From Shimia sp047124445 (GTDB taxonomy: Bacteria > Pseudomonadota > Alphaproteobacteria > Rhodobacterales > Rhodobacteraceae): DNA of 64,000 bases. The notes beneath the pieces are model-generated. The model ran no database searches. It was given only the letters and a program-made list of their open reading frames with translations, and was not told the DNA's origin. Numbering within the stretch: position 1 is the first letter of the stretch; each line of letters opens with the position of its first letter. This document shows positions 8,325 through 18,000 of the stretch, in pieces. The position numbers were made by a program, and so were the translations under genes. The stretch is from NCBI RefSeq assembly GCF_047124445.1, contig NZ_CP138921.1, forward strand, positions 2,852,001 through 2,916,000. The letters run 5' to 3'.

Positions 8325-9236
8325 CTAGCCAATGCGCTCCGCAACCTCTGTCAAAACCCGCCGAAACAGAGATTCCGCGGCGGAGAGCTGCCCATCAGTG
8401 CGGGCCATCAAGCCAACCGGCCCTTTGGTAAGCGAAGTGTCAAACGGCAGGCGCACCAGCGCGCCGCTTTCCAGTTCTTTGACCACCACCCCATGCGAGA
8501 TGATCCAGACCGAGTCATGGGAAAGCGCATGGTTCCGGCCAAATGCTCCGGACACGCTTTCAACTTTCCGGCCAATCTCCCCCACGCCCTGCGCCACCAG
8601 CGCCCGCTCCACCAAGGGACGGATTGCCGAGGCCTCCGGCGGAAAGATCACCGGCCAATCACCCAAACGATGAATGTCGGGCTGCGCCAACAGCGGATGC
8701 CCTCGGCGCACGACGAACTCAACATGCTCATCATAAAGCTGGGTAAACGCGATCCCCCGCATCACCTCCGGCGCGCCCATGCGCCCAATCACAACATCGA
8801 GCTGCCCTCGCCGCAACTCCTCGATCAGATAGCCGTGTGGCCCGTCATGAATATGCAGCGTCACATCCGGCGCCAGTTCTGAAAAAGCCTGCACCACCTC
8901 CGGCATCAGCCGCGCTGCCACACTGGGCAACGCGCCAACCGAAAGGCTAACCTGCCCCGCCGCCTCCATCTGCGCCACGCCATTGAGACCTTGCTGCAAG
9001 GCCGCCAGGCTCATCTGGGCAAAGTGCAAAAACACCTCGCCCTGTTTAGTCAAGCTGACCCCACCGCGATTGCGCACCAACAGATTGGACCCAACAACCT
9101 CTTCCAGTTCTTTCAGGGTTTTGGAGATCGCAGGCTGCGTCAGATGCAAATGCTGGGCAGCCGATTTCAGGCTGTTGTGCCGCACAATCTCGGCAAAACA
9201 CTGGATGTGACGGAACTTGATACGCCGATCGATCAT
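8325..9236 (-). CDS. pcaQ: LysR-type regulator, PcaQ-like
   Basis: A 303-residue LysR-family activator with the winged-helix N-terminus FRHIQCFAEIVRHNSLKSAAQHLHLTQPAISKTLKELEEVVG and a periplasmic-binding-protein-like effector domain. I start it at MIDRRIKFRH; an in-frame ATG at 9272 adds 12 residues and runs into the operator region. It is transcribed divergently from pobA and the pca genes, the usual arrangement for PcaQ, which activates protocatechuate genes in response to 3-carboxymuconolactone in Rhizobiales. The PcaQ name rests on sequence style and context. No clear copy of the rhizobial PcaQ site is seen in the intergenic DNA. Confidence 0.8.
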   Translation of the reverse strand: MIDRRIKFRHIQCFAEIVRHNSLKSAAQHLHLTQPAISKTLKELEEVVGSNLLVRNRGGVSLTKQGEVFLHFAQMSLAALQQGLNGVAQMEAAGQVSLSVGALPSVAARLMPEVVQAFSELAPDVTLHIHDGPHGYLIEELRRGQLDVVIGRMGAPEVMRGIAFTQLYDEHVEFVVRRGHPLLAQPDIHRLGDWPVIFPPEASAIRPLVERALVAQGVGEIGRKVESVSGAFGRNHALSHDSVWIISHGVVVKELESGALVRLPFDTSLTKGPVGLMARTDGQLSAAESLFRRVLTEVAERIG

Positions 9237-9243
9237 GGCTTGA

Positions 9244-9258
9244 TGCCCATTTTTGGCA
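9244..9258. promoter_or_regulatory. Inverted repeat between pcaQ and pobA (candidate LysR operator)
   Basis: TGCCCATTTTTGGCA is TGCC-N7-GGCA, an AT-centred dyad of the size bound by LysR proteins. It lies 7 bases upstream of the pcaQ ATG and 69 bases upstream of the pobA ATG. Confidence 0.35.
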
Positions 9259-9327
9259 AGTATTTCGAACAAAGGCTCATTTTACTTTTCAATTTTGGGA
9301 AGTCAAACTGCCAACAGGAGGACTTTC

Positions 9328-10497
9328 ATGCGCACTCAGGTTTGCATCATCGGCGGTGGGCCGTCCGGGCTTTTGCTCTCACAACTGCTGCACCGCAAAG
9401 GCATCGACAGCATCGTGCTGGAGCGCAAAACCCGCGATTACGTGCTGAGCCGCATCCGCGCAGGCATTCTGGAAACAGGCTTTGTTGACCTGATGCGCGA
9501 GGCCGGTGTTGGTGCCCGCATGGATACCGAGGGCTTTACCCACCATGGCACGGTGATCGCCTATGGGCAGGAAGAGTTTGGCATCTCCTTTCACGCACAC
9601 ACCGGCAAAGATGTCATGGTATATGGCCAGACCGAGCTGACCCGCGATCTCTATGACGCGCGCGAAGCCGAAGGCGGCAATCTGGTGTTTAACGTCGAAG
9701 ACGTAGTGATCCACGACGCCAAAAGTGACGCGCCTTATGTGACCTATCACGTGGGTAGCACCGAGCACCGGATCGACTGTGACTACATCGCTGGCTGTGA
9801 CGGCTTTCATGGCGTCAGTCGCCAGACCATCCCCACGTCCGTGCGCCGCGAATATGAAAAGGTCTACCCCTTTGGCTGGCTGGGCGTGCTGTCCGAAACG
9901 CCCCCCGTGCATGACGAATTGATCTATAGCTGGTCAGAACGTGGCTTTGCCCTCTGCTCCATGCGCAACGCCAACCTCAGCCGCTATTACATTCAATGTT
10001 CATTGAGTGACTCGCCCGACGATTGGAGCGACTCTGCCTTTTGGGATGAACTCAAACGCCGTATTCCCAGCCGCCACGCAGAGGCACTGGTGACCGGCCC
10101 ATCGATTGAGAAATCCATCGCCGCCCTGCGCAGTTTTGTGACTGAGCCTATGCGTTGGGGCCGCCTGTTCCTCTGTGGCGATGCCGCCCATATCGTACCG
10201 CCTACAGGCGCCAAAGGGCTGAACACCGCTGCCTCTGACATCCACTACCTCTACCACGGTCTCGTGCAGGTCTATCAGGACAAGGACACCGCTGGCATCG
10301 ACGCCTATTCCGAACGGGCGCTGGCGCGCATCTGGAAGGCCGAGCGCTTCAGCTGGTCCACCACCAACCTGCTGCACCGCTACCCGGATCAATCCGAGTT
10401 CGATCTGAAGATGCAACGCGCCGAGATCGACTTCCTGCGCAGCAACGACGCCGCACAAAAAGTGTTTGCCCAAAACTATGTGGGCCTGCCCTACTGA
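9328..10497 (+). CDS. pobA: 4-hydroxybenzoate 3-monooxygenase
   Basis: A flavoprotein that hydroxylates 4-hydroxybenzoate to protocatechuate using NAD(P)H and O2. The chosen ATG at 9328 has an AGGAGGA ribosome binding site at 9316-9322 and gives 389 residues, matching the family. The N-terminal FAD-binding fold QVCIIGGGPSGLLLSQLLHRKG, the ERK-x-RDYVLSRIRAG substrate segment and the second FAD motif LFLCGDAAHIVPPTGAKGLN are all present. It heads an operon with pcaC, pcaH, pcaG, a BKACE enzyme and pcaB, so its product feeds directly into the ring-cleavage branch. PcaQ next door probably controls it. Confidence 0.96.
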   Translation: MRTQVCIIGGGPSGLLLSQLLHRKGIDSIVLERKTRDYVLSRIRAGILETGFVDLMREAGVGARMDTEGFTHHGTVIAYGQEEFGISFHAHTGKDVMVYGQTELTRDLYDAREAEGGNLVFNVEDVVIHDAKSDAPYVTYHVGSTEHRIDCDYIAGCDGFHGVSRQTIPTSVRREYEKVYPFGWLGVLSETPPVHDELIYSWSERGFALCSMRNANLSRYYIQCSLSDSPDDWSDSAFWDELKRRIPSRHAEALVTGPSIEKSIAALRSFVTEPMRWGRLFLCGDAAHIVPPTGAKGLNTAASDIHYLYHGLVQVYQDKDTAGIDAYSERALARIWKAERFSWSTTNLLHRYPDQSEFDLKMQRAEIDFLRSNDAAQKVFAQNYVGLPY

Positions 10498-10522
10498 TTG
10501 GGCCAGACAAAGGAGACACACC

Positions 10523-10894
10523 ATGTCTGACAAATTCGCCGCCGGTATGGAGGTCCGCCGCAAGGTGTTGGGCGACGCCCACGTGGACCGGGCCGAGGCC
10601 AACAAAACCGCGCTGGACACACCGTTTCAAACCCTGATCACCGAAGGGGCCTGGGGCACTGTCTGGGCCAGCGACGCGATCAGCCTGCGGGAACGCTCCA
10701 TGCTGACCCTGGCCTTGCTCGCGGCCACCGGCAACTTTGACGAAATCCCAATGCACATCCGCGCCACCGCCAACACCGGGGCCAGCCAGGAAGACGTGAT
10801 GGAAGTGTTTCAGCACGTCGCGATTTACTGTGGTGTGCCCAAAGCCAACCATGCCATCAAACTGGCGAAACAGACCTATGCAGAGATGGGCTGA
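10523..10894 (+). CDS. pcaC: 4-carboxymuconolactone decarboxylase
   Basis: Removes CO2 from 4-carboxymuconolactone to give 3-oxoadipate enol-lactone. The 123-residue protein is a full-length single-domain CMD-family member with the core LRERSMLTLALLAATGNFDEIPMHIRATANTGASQEDVMEVFQHVAIYCGVPKANHA. The start at 10523 is set by an AAAGGAG site at 10509-10515; an upstream in-frame ATG at 10466 lies inside pobA. It is not fused to PcaD, and no PcaD is found in the window. It is 25 bases after pobA. Confidence 0.95.
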   Translation: MSDKFAAGMEVRRKVLGDAHVDRAEANKTALDTPFQTLITEGAWGTVWASDAISLRERSMLTLALLAATGNFDEIPMHIRATANTGASQEDVMEVFQHVAIYCGVPKANHAIKLAKQTYAEMG

Positions 10895-10930
10895 TCGCGC
10901 ATTCTATGCGCGCAGGGGAGGAGCAACACT

Positions 10931-11659
10931 ATGAGCAAACCCGCGGAATTTTATCAGCGTGACCGGGAGTGGCACCCGCCTGCTTTCTCGCAGGACTACA
11001 AGACCTCCGTGGCGCGGTCCCCGCAAAACGCGCTGATCAGTCTGGAGCAAACCGTCAGCGAAATAACCGGCCCTCGCTTTGGTCATGGTGACGTGACCGA
11101 GATGGACCGCGACCTGCTGCACAACTACGCCGCACCCGGCGAAAGCGCGATTGGTGAGCGCATCATTGTGCATGGCCGCGTGCTGGATGAAAACGCCCGC
11201 CCGGTGCCCAACACTTTGGTGGAGATCTGGCAGGCCAACGCCGGAGGGCGCTATCGTCACAAGAAAGACGCCTATCTCGCGCCCATTGACCCCAACTTTG
11301 GCGGCTGCGGCCGCACCATCACGGACGACAACGGCTACTACTATTTCCGTACCGTGAAGCCCGGCGCCTACCCTTGGCGCAACTGGGTCAACAACTGGCG
11401 TCCGGCGCATATCCACGTCTCCGTCTTTGGCACCGCCTTTGCCCAGCGCCTGATCACGCAGCTCTACTTTGAGGGTGATCCACTGATCGCAAAATGCCCG
11501 ATTGTGAACACCATCCCGGATCAGGCCGCGCGCGGACAGTTGATTGCTGCGCTTGATATGAACGCCTCGGTACCCCTGGACAGCATCGCCTATAAGTTTG
11601 ACATCGTGCTGCGCGGACGGCGCTCCACCCTGTTTGAAAACCGCATGGAGGGCAATTGA
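10931..11659 (+). CDS. pcaH: Protocatechuate 3,4-dioxygenase beta subunit
   Basis: The catalytic iron(III) subunit of the intradiol dioxygenase that opens protocatechuate to 3-carboxy-cis,cis-muconate. Its 242 residues match the family. The predicted ligands are visible: tyrosines in GGRYRHKKD and PGAYPWRN and the two histidines in RPAHIHVSVFG. A GGGGAGGAG site precedes the ATG. It is followed immediately by pcaG, the alpha subunit, and the two should be made in equal amounts. Confidence 0.97.
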   Translation: MSKPAEFYQRDREWHPPAFSQDYKTSVARSPQNALISLEQTVSEITGPRFGHGDVTEMDRDLLHNYAAPGESAIGERIIVHGRVLDENARPVPNTLVEIWQANAGGRYRHKKDAYLAPIDPNFGGCGRTITDDNGYYYFRTVKPGAYPWRNWVNNWRPAHIHVSVFGTAFAQRLITQLYFEGDPLIAKCPIVNTIPDQAARGQLIAALDMNASVPLDSIAYKFDIVLRGRRSTLFENRMEGN

Positions 11660-11661
11660 GC

Positions 11662-12282
11662 ATGGTGCAGAAACTTGACTACCTCAAGGAAACCCCATCT
11701 CAGACCGCTGGTCCCTATGTCCATATCGGCCTCGCCCCCGGCGCGGCGGGGTTTGACATCTACGAACGCGAGCTTGGCTGGGACATCGCTGGCCCCAACG
11801 CCAAAGGCGAGCGCATTCGCATCGAAGGTCTGGTGATCGACGGCACCGGCAGCCCGGTGAAGGACGTGATGCTCGAAGCCTGGCAAGCCAATGCGGAGGG
11901 CATTTACCCGCATCCGGAACAAGCGGGTGAAACCGAAGAGGGCTTCAAAGGCTGGGGCCGCGTGATCACCGATTTTGACACCGGCGAGTGGGGCTTTGAC
12001 ACGATCAAACCGGGGCGTGCCATGGGCCGCAACGGGCACCTGATGGCGCCACATATCTCGCTCTGGATCGTGGCCCGCGGCATTAACGTCGGCCTGAACA
12101 CCCGTCTCTATTTTGACGACGAGGCCAAAGCCAACGCCACAGACCCTGTGCTCAACGTCATCGAATGGGAAAACCGCCGCGCCACATTGATTGCCAAACG
12201 CGAAATGCGCGACGGTGCCCCCGTCTATCGGTTCGACATCACGCTTCAGGGCGACAACGAAACTGTCTTCTTTGACATCTGA
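11662..12282 (+). CDS. pcaG: Protocatechuate 3,4-dioxygenase alpha subunit
   Basis: The structural partner of PcaH in the (alpha-beta) complex; it shapes the substrate pocket but lacks the iron ligands. The 206-residue protein has the family start LKETPSQTAGPYVHIGLAPG and the intradiol-dioxygenase fold signature VKDVMLEAWQANAEGIYPHP. I use the ATG at 11662, two bases after the pcaH stop, with GGAGGG at 11647-11652 as the ribosome binding site inside the end of pcaH. Confidence 0.96.
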   Translation: MVQKLDYLKETPSQTAGPYVHIGLAPGAAGFDIYERELGWDIAGPNAKGERIRIEGLVIDGTGSPVKDVMLEAWQANAEGIYPHPEQAGETEEGFKGWGRVITDFDTGEWGFDTIKPGRAMGRNGHLMAPHISLWIVARGINVGLNTRLYFDDEAKANATDPVLNVIEWENRRATLIAKREMRDGAPVYRFDITLQGDNETVFFDI

Positions 12283-12327
12283 TGACCGCCCCTGTCTGTT
12301 GGACGGGGCCAATCAAACGAGATCACC

Positions 12328-13161
12328 ATGAGCAAACCCTGCATCCTGTGCTGCGCCATCACCGGCTCCGTGCCCACCAAAGCGGACAATCCTGCTGTGC
12401 CAACCACAGTTAGTGAGCAGATCGAAAGCAGCCACGCCGCCGTGGAGGCAGGCGCGTCGATCATCCACGCCCATGTGCGCAACGACGATGAAACGCCGTC
12501 CAGTGATCCGGAGAAGTTTGCCCTGCTCAAAGAGGGGTTGGAAAAACACTGCCCCGGCGTGATCATCCAGTTTTCCACCGGTGGACGCTCCGGTGCCGGT
12601 CAGGCACGCGGTGGCATGTTGCCGCTGCGCCCCGATATGGCCTCGCTCTCAGTCGGCTCCAACAACTTCCCCACGCGGGTCTATGAAAATCCACCGGAGC
12701 TGATTTCCTGGCTCTCCAGCGAGATGCAGACGTATGAAATCACACCGGAAATCGAAGCCTTTGATCTAAGCCACATCCTGCAAGCCATCCGTCATCATGA
12801 GGCGGGCAGGCTCTATGGCCAACTCTACGTGCAGTTTGTCATGGGCGTGAAAAACGCCATGCCAGTGGATCGAGAGGTGTTTGAGTTCTACGTGAAAATC
12901 ATGCAAGAGCGCGCGCCCAAGGCCGAATGGTGCGCGGCGGGCATTGGCGCGGCGCAGATCACCGTGAACGAATGGGCCATCGCCGCAGGCGGCCACACCC
13001 GCGCCGGTCTGGAAGACAACGTGCGTCTGGACCGCAACACGCTGGCGCCCTCCAATGCCGCCCTGATCGCCCGCGCGGCAGAACTGTGTGAGAAATACGA
13101 ACGGCCTGTGGCCACACCAGCGCAAGCGCGCGAAATCCTTGGCCTGCGCGCCGCAACCTGA
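12328..13161 (+). CDS. BKACE (DUF849) beta-keto acid cleavage enzyme
   Basis: A 277-residue member of the BKACE family, which includes 3-keto-5-aminohexanoate cleavage enzyme. These zinc enzymes condense a beta-keto acid with acetyl-CoA and release acetoacetate plus a shortened CoA ester. The zinc-binding HAH motif is in IIHAHVRND near residue 48, and the catalytic-site GLEDN segment near residue 230 (GHTRAGLEDNVRL) is intact. Its place between pcaG and pcaB strongly suggests that the substrate is a protocatechuate-pathway intermediate, most simply 3-oxoadipate, which would yield succinyl-CoA and acetoacetate. The substrate is inference from context. Spacing is 45 bases after pcaG and 12 before pcaB. 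Confidence 0.88.
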   Translation: MSKPCILCCAITGSVPTKADNPAVPTTVSEQIESSHAAVEAGASIIHAHVRNDDETPSSDPEKFALLKEGLEKHCPGVIIQFSTGGRSGAGQARGGMLPLRPDMASLSVGSNNFPTRVYENPPELISWLSSEMQTYEITPEIEAFDLSHILQAIRHHEAGRLYGQLYVQFVMGVKNAMPVDREVFEFYVKIMQERAPKAEWCAAGIGAAQITVNEWAIAAGGHTRAGLEDNVRLDRNTLAPSNAALIARAAELCEKYERPVATPAQAREILGLRAAT

Positions 13162-13173
13162 TCGGCCCTGACC

Positions 13174-14241
13174 ATGAACCCGATGACCCATGCCGCCCAT
13201 CTGTTTGGCCCGCTGTTCTCTGACCCAGAGAGCGAGGCACTGTGGGGCACCGCGCGGTTTGTCGACGGGTTCATCCAGTTTGAGCGAGCCTTGGCCGAGG
13301 CGCTGGCAGAGGCTGGCGTGGTCGATCACACAGTTGCGTCAGACGCGCTGGAAGACATCAATAGCTTCCAACCGGACCTCACATTGATCGCCGAAAACGT
13401 GGTGCAGGACGGCTTGCCTGTGCCGGAATTTGTGCGTCAACTCAAAGCCCACGCACGGTCCAAAGCTCTCCCTGCCATTCACACCGGTGCCACCAGTCAG
13501 GACCTGATCGACACGGCGGTCTCGCTGATCCTGCGCGACACAAATGCGCGGTTTGAGCCGCAGCTCGCGGAGGTGCTATCAGCGCTCGACGCGCTCACGG
13601 ACACATGGGGCGAAGCCACCATGATGGGCCGCACCCGCATGCAGGCCGCTTTGCCTATCTCCGTGTCAGACCGCATCGCAACATGGCGCAATTCACTGGC
13701 GACGCACGCAGACCGTCTCACAGCGCTGCGTCCGCAAGTCGAGGCCTTGCAATTTGGTGGCCCTGTGGGCAACCGCGCCAGCCTTGCGCCAAACGGCGAT
13801 GCCGTCGCGTGCGCCTTAGCCAAAAACCTCAGCCTGTCCAATCCTGACCGCGCCTGGCACGCCACGCGCGAAAGCCTAACCGACTACGCCAGCTGGCTGT
13901 CGGTGGTCACCGGCAGCTTGGGCAAGATGGGGCAGGACCTCGCCCTAATGGCGCAACAAGGCGTGGACGAGGTAAAGTTCTCCGGCGGCGGCACCAGCTC
14001 TGCCATGCCACACAAACAAAACCCGGTGCGGGCAGAGTTGCTGATCACCTTGGCGCGCTACAACGCCACACAGCTGCCCGCCATGCACCACGCCCTGGTG
14101 CATGAACAGGAGCGTTCCGGCAGTGCATGGTCGTTGGAATGGATGATCTTGCCCGCGATGGTCACCGCCACCTCAACTGCCTTACGTCACGCCGAAGAGC
14201 TCATCCAAAGCATTGAGAACATGGGGCAATTTGCACCTTAA
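13174..14241 (+). CDS. pcaB: 3-carboxy-cis,cis-muconate cycloisomerase
   Basis: A fumarase/aspartase-superfamily enzyme that lactonises 3-carboxymuconate to 4-carboxymuconolactone. The superfamily signature appears as GGGTSSAMPHKQNPVRAE and the TGATSQDLIDTA segment carries the conserved active-site histidine/threonine region as HTGATSQD. At 355 residues it is the short alphaproteobacterial form, about 100 residues shorter at the C-terminus than the pseudomonad protein. The ribosome binding site is weak, consistent with coupling to the BKACE gene 12 bases upstream. It is the last gene of the operon and converges on the exonuclease gene 12 bases away. Confidence 0.93.
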   Translation: MNPMTHAAHLFGPLFSDPESEALWGTARFVDGFIQFERALAEALAEAGVVDHTVASDALEDINSFQPDLTLIAENVVQDGLPVPEFVRQLKAHARSKALPAIHTGATSQDLIDTAVSLILRDTNARFEPQLAEVLSALDALTDTWGEATMMGRTRMQAALPISVSDRIATWRNSLATHADRLTALRPQVEALQFGGPVGNRASLAPNGDAVACALAKNLSLSNPDRAWHATRESLTDYASWLSVVTGSLGKMGQDLALMAQQGVDEVKFSGGGTSSAMPHKQNPVRAELLITLARYNATQLPAMHHALVHEQERSGSAWSLEWMILPAMVTATSTALRHAEELIQSIENMGQFAP

Positions 14242-14253
14242 AACTTTAGAGTC

Positions 14254-14847
14254 TCAAAACTCAAACGTCAGCTGCAGGTGTTTGATCTTACCGGTGATCT
14301 CTTCAATCGTGCACTTCAACCGCTCTTCGGCCAACAGCACCACCTCCGCCGCCGCCCGCGCATCTTCGCCCGCATCGTGGTGATGAAACTCAAGCCCCAA
14401 CGCCTTTTTCAGGTGCCCCAGTCCATGCCCGCCATTGCCGCGAAACTCCGGCCAGGCTTTGCGCGCGATCTTCACGCTGTCCGCCCATTCCATTTTGGGC
14501 CCATTGAGCCCCGCCGCCCGGCAGGCGGCGGTGATGGCCTTCTGGTCAAACCCGCTGTGCTGCACCATCAAATGCCGTGACAACAGCGGCAGCATCCGCT
14601 GCCAGGCCTGCGCAAAACTCGGCGCATCCCGCACGGTGCCCGCATCAATCCCGGTCAACTCAGTGTTGAAGTCGGCAAAATCCTGTTCGGGATTGATGTA
14701 GGTGGAAAACGTCTCAATCCCGCCATCGCTGCGCACGCAGGCCAGACCAATCTGGCTGATCGAGGCGGCATCACGGTTGGCGGTCTCCACATCCAATGCA
14801 ATGAAACGAAACAGCCCATCTGGCAAAGGGGCATCAGGCAGGAACAC
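14254..14847 (-). CDS. DEDDh 3'-5' exonuclease (DnaQ-like)
   Basis: A 197-residue exonuclease of the DnaQ/epsilon type. The acidic motifs are present: FIALDVETANRD (motif I), HSGFDQKAI (motif II) and HHHDAGEDARAAAEV (motif III with its histidine), so the metal site looks complete. It lacks extra domains, which matches stand-alone exonucleases related to the polymerase III epsilon chain rather than the polymerase subunit itself. The cellular substrate is not known; proofreading or RNA/DNA trimming are both possible. It is convergent with pcaB. Confidence 0.88.
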   Translation of the reverse strand: MFLPDAPLPDGLFRFIALDVETANRDAASISQIGLACVRSDGGIETFSTYINPEQDFADFNTELTGIDAGTVRDAPSFAQAWQRMLPLLSRHLMVQHSGFDQKAITAACRAAGLNGPKMEWADSVKIARKAWPEFRGNGGHGLGHLKKALGLEFHHHDAGEDARAAAEVVLLAEERLKCTIEEITGKIKHLQLTFEF

Positions 14848-14959
14848 GGCGTGCCTCCTGTCTTTGCGATGCCATCACTGTCAAACTGCTTCGCAACATG
14901 TCTTTGTCTTGTGCCTTCTCGCGGGCCGGGACCGCCCCTATGCCAGCTTAGCGCAAAAA

Positions 14960-14987
14960 ACAAAAGGCCGCCCAACTTGGACGGCCT
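14960..14987 (-). terminator. Intrinsic terminator of the RND efflux operon
   Basis: On the minus strand AGGCCGTCC and GGGCGGCCT pair around AAGTT with one wobble and are followed by a TTTTGTTTTTT tract. It is 23 bases downstream of the RND gene stop. Confidence 0.82.
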
Positions 14988-15010
14988 CTCTATTTTCATG
15001 ACGGTGAACG

Positions 15011-18000
15011 TCAGGCAGGCACCGCGGCCGCCACCTTCTTCTCCCGCCGTTCTTCTTTGCCAAAGAACACCAGATAGAACACCGGCGCAGCAATCAGCGT
15101 CAGGATGGTCGCAAAGGCCAAACCGCCCATGATGGTAATCGCCATCGAGACAAAGAACGCATCGGTCAACAAGGGCGCCATGCCAAGGATGGTTGTGACC
15201 GCCGCCAGCATCACCGGCCGCAGACGCGACACGCTTGCCTTAACAATGGCGTCGCGCATCGGAAGACCTTCGTCGCGGACAAAGTCGATCTCCTCGACCA
15301 ACACGATGCCGTTTTTGATCAACATACCCGACAGACTCAGCAAGCCAAGCAAAGCGGTGAAGGTAAAGGGCATGTCCGTGCCCAACAGACCCAGCACCAC
15401 GCCGTTCACCGACATCGGCACCAACAGCCAGATGATGATCGGCTGACGGATCGCGTTGAACAACAGCACCGAAATCAGCACCATGATCAACAGACTCAGC
15501 GGCAGCTGTTTGCCCAGGCTTTCCTGCGCCTCCGAGCTGTTTTCAAGCTCGCCACCCCATTCCATCTTGTAGCCGACCGGAATGTCCATCGCCTCAATTG
15601 GCCCGGTCACCTGCGCCTGCACCTGTGCAGCCGTCAGACCAGAGCGTATGTCCGCGCCAACCGTGATGGTCGCCACGCGGTCTCGCCGATGGATCAATGT
15701 GTTTTGCGTCTCATGCACAAAGCCGTCGACCATCTGCTCCACCGGAACAAAGCTGTTGGAGGTGGTGGAATAGACCACCTGATCCACCAACCCAAAGGCC
15801 CCGTCCGCCTGACGCCGCAGGATGATCGGGATCAGGCGCTCGTTCTCGCGGAACTCGCCAGTGGTCAGCCCGTCGGTGGCAAATTGGAACATGTCAGCGA
15901 TGTCTTCGCGGTCCACACCGGCGGTCTGCGCCCGTTCGGTGGCATAGATCGGCTTGATCACCAACTCCTGCTCCCGCCAGTTGGTGCGCACGCTGGTGAT
16001 GTCTTCGGTTGTACCGGTCAACACCTCTGCCGCTTGGGTCGCCAATTGGCGCAACACCACCGGATCGCTGCCAGAGAAGCGCACCTGAATTGGATCGCCG
16101 CCACCCGGTCCAAAGACCAGACGCTTGGTGCGGAACTCACCTTCGGGCAAGGCCTCTGCGCCAAAGGCCTCAAGGTCCTTTTGCAGCGGCGGGATCGCTT
16201 CCAAGTTTTCCGCCCGCACAATGATATGTCCGTAACTTGGGTTGGCCTTCTCCGACTCATAGGTCAGCATGAACCGCGTCGCACCCTGCCCCACGAAGGT
16301 GGCATAGCTCACCACATCGTCACGCCCATTCAGCCACTCTTCGAGCACCGCCATCTGATCCGACGTTGTCGAAATTGGCGTGCCCTGCTGCAGCTTGTAG
16401 TGCACAAAAAACAGCGGCGTATTGCTGTCCGGGAAGAACTGCTGCTTCATCAGGCCAAAGCCCGCGTAGCACACCGCTGTGACAGCAATCAGCCCCACAA
16501 TCACCAACCAGCGCAGCTTCAACGCCAAACGCAGGCTTGCACCGTACATGCGGAAAATCAGCCCACCATAGGCGTCGCCTTCGCCACCTTTGCCCTGTTT
16601 AAACAAGTAGTGGCCAAGCATCGGCGTCACGGTCAGTGCCAGCACCCAGCTCAACAAAAGCGAAATGCCAATCACTGCAAACAGCGAGAACAGGAATTCC
16701 CCGGTCGCATCCGGGCTCAGGCCGATGCCGGCAAAGGCCATGATACCAATGATGGTCGCGCCAAGCAGCGGGATTTGCGTTTTTCCAGAAGCCTCATCAG
16801 CTGCTTCGCGGCTGTTTTTGCCCTGCAGCATCGAAATCTGCATGCCCTCGGCAACAACAATGGCGTTGTCCACCAACATGCCCATCGCAATGATCAACGC
16901 GCCAAGGGAAATCCGCTCCATCTCGATGGAAAACAGTCCCATAAACAGGAAGGTGCCCACCACCGTCAGGAACAGGGTCACGCCCACCACCACGGCGGCA
17001 CGCCAGCCCATAAAGATCGCCAAAACCGCAACCACAATGGCCACCGACATCGCGAGGTTCACAAGGAAGTCGTTGGAGGCTTTCTCCACCACCACGTGCT
17101 GTTGATAGATCGGGTGCAGCTCGACACCTGCGGGGATATCGCCAGCCATCTGCGCCAGCTTTTCATCCACGCGTTTGCCCACCACCACGATGTTTTCGGT
17201 GGCAATGCCAGCGACACCAAGCGTGAAGGCCTCCTCGCCGTTGAAGCGAATGATCTGACGTGGATTGTCCACGCGATCCCGGAACACGCGGCTGGTGTCT
17301 ACAAGGTTCACCACCTTGCCGTCTTGGCCCAGCGACAGGCCCGCAATTTCCGAAACAGTATCAGAGCCATCCGGCCGCATGATACGGGTGCGGGCACCGT
17401 CGATTGTCACGGTACCGGCCGCATTCACCGCATCCGCATTGGCAATCGCCCCCGCAATCGCGTTTAACGAGATGTTCTGGTTCACCGACAGCGCCAGATC
17501 CGGCTCCACAAAGATCGCCTCTTCAGGCAGGCCTTGGATATCGACATCCGCGACGCCATCGACGGTCAGCAACTCGCGCCGCAGGAAGGTTGCCAGCTCA
17601 TGTTTCTCCGCATCGGAAAACCCCTCGGCGGTCACGCCAAGGAAGATGCCGAACACATCGCCAAAGCTGTCATTCACCAGCGGTGTACTTACACCAGTGG
17701 GCAGATGCCGCCCCGCGTCCGCCACCTTGGCGCGCAGGCGGGTCCACACTTCCGGCAGCTCATTGCCGTCATAGGTCGATTTGATGTGCACATCGATCTG
17801 CGACACACCGGGTTGGTTGATCGAGGTGATGTAATCCACCTCTTCCATCTTCTGGATGGCAGATTCCAGAGGTTCAGACACCTCCACCGCCACCTGCTCC
17901 GCCGTGGCGCCCGGGTATTGGGTGACCACAACCGCCTGTTTGATGGTGAAGGCCGGGTCTTCCAGCCGCCCCAGGTTCAAAAAGCTGACCGCGCCGCCAA

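Noticed and set aside
9244..9327. Rhizobial PcaQ binding site (ATAACC-N4-GGTTAA)
   Set aside because: No match in the pcaQ-pobA gap; only the TGCC-N7-GGCA dyad is seen, so the operator was listed with low confidence.
15689..17467. 592-codon plus-strand frame within the RND permease gene
   Set aside because: Antisense to a well-supported transporter; biased composition and no ribosome site.
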